Shown piece by piece: positions 57,601 to 64,000 of a stretch of DNA of 64,000 bases. Source of the stretch: Sesamum alatum (taxonomy: Eukaryota; Streptophyta; Magnoliopsida; Lamiales; Pedaliaceae). The position numbers and the translations under genes were made by a program. The stretch covers positions 26,892,979-26,956,978 of the forward strand of contig JACGWO010000011.1 of NCBI GenBank assembly GCA_034509735.1, given 5' to 3'. The notes under the pieces were generated by a model that was not told the origin of the DNA, did not search any database, and saw only the letters and a program-made list of their open reading frames with translations. Each line of letters begins with the position of its first letter. Within the stretch, counting starts at the first letter, position 1.

Positions 57601-60600
57601 TGATCTTTACAATTCTCGTGGCCTGTGCTAAATTGTTGGATTGCTTTTAGTATTCTGGTATAACGATCATGTCAGGTTTCTGTATAATGAAAATTGATTA
57701 AGTTACTATACCTCGCACTAGGTGCTGCTTTTAAGTTGTGGGAAGATTTGATATTTGAATCTCATGCAGGATGATTTAACTCATCAACTGGCAATGATCA
57801 TCCGGCACAATGAGAATTTGAAGTTGCAGGAGCGGAATGGGGCTCCTGCACACATCATCTCAGAGTTTGCGCAGTTGCTGCAGTTCCATGTTGCCACATA
57901 CTTTGACAATGAGTTACCAGGACAACCAAGGGTATTTTCGTCCATTTATTGGAACTATGTCTGAATTTGTTCAGTACCACTTATCTAATCATTGAAGTAT
58001 CCTGGTATGCTCTAGGCTACCCAAAGATCTGGGAGACCAATCAAATCAATATGCAGCAGGCTTAAGGCAAAAGAAGGTCGGATCAGAGGTAACTTGATGG
58101 GAAAAAGAGTAGATTTTTCAGCACGTACTGTGATTACACCCGATCCAACCATCAATATTGATGAACTGGGTGTACCTTGGAGTATTGCCCTAAATCTCAC
58201 GTATCCAGAAACTGTAACTCCATATAACATTGAAAGGTTTGACTCTTATGTTATGTTCTTGAATTTTTACCCTGTGTTACATTTTCTTTTAGCTATTGAG
58301 CAGAACATTACCTTGAAAACAGGTTGAAAGAGCTTGTGGAAAATGGACCTCATCCTCCTCCTGGCAAAACTGGTGCTAAATATATAATTCGGGACGACGG
58401 CCAGAGGCTTGATCTCCGGTATTTGAAGAAAAGCAGTGATCAGCATCTGGAACTCGGTTATAAGGTGAGGTCGATGCTTTATACATGAGAATGATCTGGT
58501 AATAGAGTGCTTCATTTTGTGCTGAATTTCTGTTATTGATCATACAGGTGGAGCGTCACTTGATTGATGGTGACTTCCTCCTCTTTAATAGGCAACCGAG
58601 TCTCCATAAAATGTCTATAATGGGGCATAGGATCAAGATTATGCCTTACTCCACCTTCCGCTTGAATTTGTCTGTTACTTCGCCCTACAATGCCGACTTC
58701 GATGGGGATGAAATGAACATGCATGTTCCCCAGTCATTTGAAACTAGAGCTGAAGTGATGGAACTGATGTTGGTCCCAAAATGCATTGTGTCACCTCAAT
58801 CAAATCGACCTGTAATGGGAATAGTGCAGGATACACTTTTAGGATGTCGCAAAATCACCAAAAGAGATACATTTATTGAAAAGGTAACATCTAGTGTTTT
58901 TCCTCTCCGTAGTATCTTTACTGGTAAATGTTTACTTCCATTTTTAAATTATTACCTCCGTATATGCAGGATGTTTTCATGAACATTCTGATGTGGTGGG
59001 AGGATTTTGATGGCAAAGTACCTGCTCCAACAATTCTGAAACCTAGGCCCCTTTGGACTGGAAAACAAGTATTTAATTTAATTATACCAAAACAGATAAA
59101 TCTGTTGAGGTATTCAGCATGGCATCAAGAAACTGAAAAAGGATATATAACTCCTGGGGATACTCAAGTACGAATAGAAAAAGGGGATTTACTTTCTGGC
59201 ACTCTATGCAAGAAGACACTTGGGACATCCACCGGAAGTCTCATACATGTTATCTGGTTTGTTCATTCTAGACTTTTGCTTGTAAGATTATTGCTGTGTT
59301 TTATGGGTTTAACAAGAACTGCATATTCTATTTTATAGGGTATGAATACTTTTATTTATCTCCTGTCCCAAAATTTTATTGCTCTCAGTTCGTTTGTGCG
59401 ATGTCCCAAAATAAGGGTCCAAGTGCTAAGATGGACTTTTCCTAGATAATGCAACATCAATAACTCCCAACCACTAATTTTGAGATCAATAGTGTAGTTC
59501 GTCTCATACTCTATCTCCATACAGAGTCAAATTGGAACATATAAGTAATTTGGAGAGTGTGGTACTCTGAGCGATGGAAAGAAATACATTAGAAAATGGA
59601 AGTTTGTCATTTTTTATCTTGCAATGTGCTGAGCTACCACATAATTTTCTGTAAATATTTTTGCATGTTTTCCAGTTATATAGAGGGAATCCTTTTCTTT
59701 CGTTATTTATTTTTCTTGATGGGTAAGTATATCATGAATTTGGCACCAAAAATGCTTCCTGTTTACAGCCAAAAGTTATTCTCTGTCAGTACATGCATGC
59801 CGATCATCATAGAAGCTTAGCAAAAGAAGTATCTGAGTGATGGAAAGAAATACATAAGTAAATCGAAGTTTGTCATTTTTTATTTTTAAATGTGCTGAGC
59901 TACCACATAATTTTCTGTAAATACTTTTGCATGTTTTCCTGTTATATAGTGGGAATCCTTTTCTTTCGTCATTTCTTTTTCTTGATGGGTAAGTATATCA
60001 TGAATTTGGCACCAAAAAATGCTTCCTGTTTACAGCCAAAAGTTATTCTCTGTCAGTACATGCATGCGATCATCATAGAAGCTTAACAAAAGAAGTGTCA
60101 TTGTGCGGAGAATGTTTCTTTGGTCCAGAAAACGAGAGAGTCAACTTTTTCTTCAAAAGACTTAGAGCTACATGAGGATCTTTTGGGAAAATGTTGAACC
60201 ACTTTTTCTCCTTATAACTTGGCATGCATAGAAGAGTACTTTCATGTTCCTCCATTCATGTTCATTTGTGGTACTGGTATTGTTGGGTGATGTCTTAATC
60301 GTATAACATCAGAAAGCTGCATCATCAGTAAATCCAAACTTGAGATGAATAGCCATTTATTAGTGTTGAAACTTTTCGATGCTAGCGCATGAAAGATTCT
60401 TGATTGTTGTTTCTGTATTTAATTAACGGTAATGGTCTCAGGGAAGAGGTGGGTCCAGATGCAGCTCGCAAGTTTTTGGGACATACACAATGGCTTGTAA
60501 ATTATTGGCTTTTGCAGAATGCTTTTAGCATGGGAATTGGTGATACAATTGCTGATGCTGCAACAATGGAGAAGATTAATGAAACTATTTCAAATGCAAA

Positions 60601-63600
60601 GAATCAGGTGAAAGAACTTATTAGGGCTGCTCAGGAAAAACAGTTGGAGGCTGAACCTGGTCGAACAATGATGGAATCATTTGAGAACAGAGTGAACCAG
60701 GTTTGTTGAACAGTTTACTTCTCTTCCAACAACTTGATGAATCCTGATGTGTTTTTATCTGTGTAGGTGTTGAATAAAGCGCGTGATGATGCTGGAAGCA
60801 GTGCACAGAAGAGCTTGTCAGAAAGTAACAACCTGAAGGCTATGGTCACTGCAGGATCTAAGGGAAGTTTTATCAACATCTCTCAGATGACTGCATGTGT
60901 GGGGCAACAGAATGTTGAAGGCAAACGAATTCCTTTTGGATTCGTAGATCGCACACTGCCACACTTCACCAAAGATGATTATGGTCCAGAGAGTCGTGGG
61001 TTTGTGGAGAACTCATATCTTCGGGGATTGACTCCTCAAGAGTTCTTCTTCCATGCCATGGGTGGGAGGGAAGGTCTTATAGATACTGCAGTGAAAACTT
61101 CTGAGACTGGATATATTCAGAGGCGATTGGTGAAGGCCATGGAGGATATCATGGTTAAATATGATGGGACTGTTAGGAATTCCTTAGGTGATGTAATTCA
61201 GTTTCTCTATGGGGAAGATGGTATGGATGCTGTTTGGATCGAATCACAACCTCTGGAGTCACTGAAGCTGAAGAAATCGGATTTCAATGACATGTACAAA
61301 TATGAGATTGATAGTACAAACTGGAATCCTAGTTATATGTTGCCTGAAGCTGTAGAAGATCTAAAAACAATTCGCGAAATCCGCAGTGTGTTTGATGCAG
61401 AGGTTCAGAAACTTGAAGCTGACAGGCATCAACTTGGGACAGAGATTGCAACCACGGGTGACAACTCTTGGCCCCTGCCTGTTAATATTAAGAGGCTTGT
61501 ATTGAATGCTCAAAAGACCTTTAAAGTTGATTTCCGAAGGCCTTCTGATATGCATCCAATGGAGATTGTGGAAGCTGTTGATAAGTTACAAGAAAGGCTT
61601 AAGGTGGTCGTTGGTGATGATTATTTGAGTATGGAAGCCCAAAAGAATGCTACTCTTTTCTTCAATATATTGCTTCGCAGTGCCTTAGCAAGTAAGAGGG
61701 TTCTGAAGGAGTACAGACTTACTCGTGAAGCTTTTGACTGGGTTATCGGCGAGATAGAATCCCGTTTTCTACAGTCACTTGTTGCAGCTGGGGAAATGAT
61801 AGGATGCGTTGCTGCACAATCTATTGGTGAGCCTGCCACACAGATGACTCTTAATACATTCCACTATGCTGGTGTGAGTGCCAAGAATGTTACTTTAGGT
61901 GTACCGAGGTTGAGGGAGATTATTAATGTTGCTAAGAAAATTAAAACACCCTCTCTCTCTGTGTACTTAAAGCCTGATGTGAGTAAAACCAAGGAGAGGG
62001 CTAAAAATGTTCAGTGCGCTCTAGAATATACAACTTTACGGAGTGTGACACAAGCCACAGAGGTATGGTATGATCCAGATCCTATGAGCACTATTATTGA
62101 TGAAGATGTTGAATTTGTGAAGTCCTATTATGAGATGCCTGACGAAGAGATTGACCCCAACAAGATCTCTCCTTGGTTGCTACGCATAGAGTTAAACCGA
62201 GAAATGATGGTGGATAAGAAGCTCAGCATGGCAGATATTGCAGAGAAGATTAATCTTGAATTTGAGGATGATCTGACGTGCATATTTAATGATGATAATG
62301 CTGAGAAGCTGATCCTTCGTATTCGTATCATGAACGATGAAGCCCCTAAGGGTGAATTGCAGGATGAATCGGCTGAGGATGACGTGTTCCTCAAAAAGGT
62401 TGAGAGTAACATGCTCACAGAAATGGCACTTCGAGGCATACCAGATATCAATAAGGTGTTCATAAAAAACAGTAAGGTGAATAAGTTTGACGACAATGAG
62501 GGATTCAAGGCAGAGAATGAGTGGATGCTGGACACGGAAGGTGTTAATCTTTTAGCTGTCGCGTGCCATGAAGACGTGGATTCTAGGAGGACAACAAGCA
62601 ACCACTTGATCGAAGTTATTGAAGTTCTTGGAATTGAGGCAGTTCGTAAAGCTTTGCTTGATGAGTTGCGTGTTGTCATATCTTTTGATGGGTCTTATGT
62701 GAACTACCGACATTTGGCAATATTATGCGATACCATGACATATCGTGGTCACTTGATGGCCATCACTCGTCATGGCATTAATCGCAATGATACTGGGCCC
62801 ATGATGAGATGCTCATTCGAGGAAACAGTGGACATTCTGCTTGATGCTGCTGTCTTTGCAGAAACGGATTACCTCAGGGGTGTCACCGAAAATATTATGT
62901 TAGGTCAGCTTGCACCTATTGGCACAGGAGACTGTGGCTTGCTTCTGAATGAAGAGATGTTAAAGCAAGCTATTGAGATCCCATTGCCCAGTTACATGGA
63001 AGGTGGACTAGAATTTGGCATGACTCCAGCCCGCTCACCCCTCACAGGAACCCCGTACCATGATGGCATGATGTCGCCTAGTTATTTGCTGAGCCCAAAT
63101 CTTCGGTTATCTCCTGTTTCAGATGCTCAATTTTCTCCTTATGTTGGTGGAATGGCCTTTTCGCCTACATCATCTCCAGGGTACAGCCCATCATCTCCTG
63201 CATACAGCCCGTCATCTCCAGGATATAGTCCTACCTCCCCTGGTTACAGCCCAACTTCCCCTGGTTATAGTCCAACATCCCCAACCTATAGTCCTAGTTC
63301 TCCTGGGTATAGCCCAACAAGCCCTGCATATTCTCCCACCAGTCCATCTTATTCACCTACTTCCCCTACCTACAGCCCAACGTCTCCTAGCTATAGCCCA
63401 ACCTCTCCAAGTTACAGTCCTACATCCCCTAGCTATAGCCCTACTTCTCCGGCATACAGCCCTACTTCTCCTGCTTACAGCCCAACATCTCCTGCTTACA
63501 GCCCAACTTCTCCCTCTTACAGCCCAACTTCACCCTCGTACAGTCCAACCTCTCCATCTTACAGCCCAACTTCACCATCCTATAGCCCTACCTCTCCATC

Positions 63601-63870
63601 TTACAGCCCAACTTCACCATCCTATAGCCCTACCTCTCCATCTTACAGCCCAACTTCTCCATCATATAGCCCCACCTCACCTGCCTACAGCCCCACCTCA
63701 CCTGGTTACAGCCCCACCTCACCAAGTTACAGTCCTACCTCACCAAGTTACAGTCCTACATCTCCAAGTTACAACCCTTCAGCAAGGTACAGCCCTTCTC
63801 TGGCATATTCACCTACAAGCCCAAAGATCACGCCAACGAGTCCATATAGTCCCTCCTCTCCAAGTTACAG
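54637..63870 (+). CDS. NRPB1: RNA polymerase II largest subunit, copy B (exons 1-11; continues past window)
   Basis: Second catalytic-subunit gene. Exons: 54637-54720, 54815-55078, 57002-57301, 57425-57583, 57770-57931, 58016-58236, 58323-58464, 58548-58883, 58970-59256, 60442-60700, 60767-63870. Exon lengths equal copy A except exon 11, which is 21 bp longer (one more heptad). Exons 12-14 should lie beyond 64000. All frames are open; zinc ligands, NADFDGDE loop (about 58689), bridge helix and trigger loop are intact. Against copy A I see eight core changes: A for S at 13, L for I at 23, C for S at 104, E for Q in exon 6, I for N and L for V in exon 8, T for A in exon 9, N for H in exon 11. 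Compared with the family, each copy is ancestral-like at some of these. Intron 4 again has a GC donor; intron 2 carries a MITE. Confidence 0.93.
55630..56177. mobile_element. MITE (548 bp) in intron 2 of NRPB1 copy B, absent from copy A
   Basis: Long inverted ends: GGATTATTACACTCCCCTCC on the left and, inverted, GGGATAATTACACCCCCTCC on the right, continuing for about 90 bp. Flanks AAATGAAAG (55621-55629) and AAATCAAAG (56178-56186) match the single empty site AAATCAAAG at 23586-23594 in copy A. The 9-bp duplication points to a Mutator-type MITE. A truncated relative is at 13838-14235. Confidence 0.85.
59582..60090 (+). repeat. Two-unit direct repeat inside NRPB1 intron 9 (copy B)
   Basis: 'aagtttgtcatt' at 59600 recurs at 59866, the same 266-bp period as in copy A. 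Confidence 0.7.
63182..63769 (+). repeat. CTD heptad array of NRPB1 copy B: 28 uninterrupted heptads
   Basis: One heptad longer than copy A overall. Relative to copy A it has three rather than four consecutive YSPTSPA units and eight rather than six following YSPTSPS units; a 42-bp two-heptad piece ('ctccatcttacagccc' to 'ctatagccctacc') is repeated in tandem. The array then continues into the same degenerate heptads. Confidence 0.9.
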
Positions 63871-64000
63871 GTAATTTTGGCAAAACACTTTTGTAGTTTT
63901 TGCTCGTTGTGATTACTGACTATTAACTCATGATTATGTGAGAAAATAAAAACTTGGCTGTGTATTAGATATTCTAAGTGTCATGGATGGCTCACCATAA

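Noticed and set aside
54637..63870. Copy B as a processed (retroposed) pseudogene
   Set aside because: All ten introns in the window are retained at identical positions and no frame is broken.

Overview
The window is nuclear DNA of a flowering plant, most likely a eudicot. The grounds are spliceosomal GT-AG introns, a very AT-rich noncoding background, and the usual plant repeat families: Ty1/copia, Ty3/gypsy of the Tat type, L1-like LINEs, tRNA-derived SINEs, hAT-like, Mutator-like, Harbinger-like and Helitron elements, and many small inverted-repeat elements. The species cannot be named from sequence alone. No tRNA, rRNA, organellar or bacterial gene was recognised.

The only recognisable host genes are two copies, in the same orientation, of NRPB1 (RPB1), the largest, catalytic subunit of RNA polymerase II. 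Copy A (22278-32731, + strand) is complete: 14 exons, 1846 codons before the stop, and every exon phase closes. Copy B (54637 to beyond the right edge) has exons 1-11 with the same structure; its last three exons lie outside the window. The copies sit about 32.36 kb apart. I count eight amino-acid differences in the shared core, plus a different number of C-terminal heptads (27 versus 28 uninterrupted). Both keep zinc ligands, the catalytic aspartate loop, bridge helix, trigger loop and CTD. Introns are retained in both, so this is a DNA-level segmental duplication and not a retrocopy.

Layout. 1-11300 is gene-free and full of small elements (hAT inside a SINE, a second SINE, a Helitron, a Tourist-like MITE, several other MITEs). 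11302-12184 is a minus-strand copia relic. 12.9-16.75 kb holds noncoding blocks that recur in order at 41.9-45.0 kb, which suggests the duplicated unit once reached about 9 kb upstream of the gene. 16755-21991 is stacked transposable elements, including a Tat-like gypsy with one 713-bp LTR. 22.0-32.8 kb is NRPB1 copy A. 33.0-41.4 kb is an internally deleted gypsy relic, split by a 4.6-kb Mutator-like element (itself packed with long hairpin elements and an 18-mer-class poly-G tract) and by an hAT element inside its protease region. 41.4-45.5 kb is the second set of noncoding blocks plus MITEs. 45.5-54.1 kb is decayed LINEs with a copia fragment inside. 54.35-64.0 kb is NRPB1 copy B.

Functionally the window encodes one protein twice. 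The copies share only about 75 bp of sequence upstream of their TATA boxes; beyond that copy A abuts a transposable-element end and copy B abuts LINE-derived sequence. Coding constraint therefore appears intact in both while regulatory surroundings differ.
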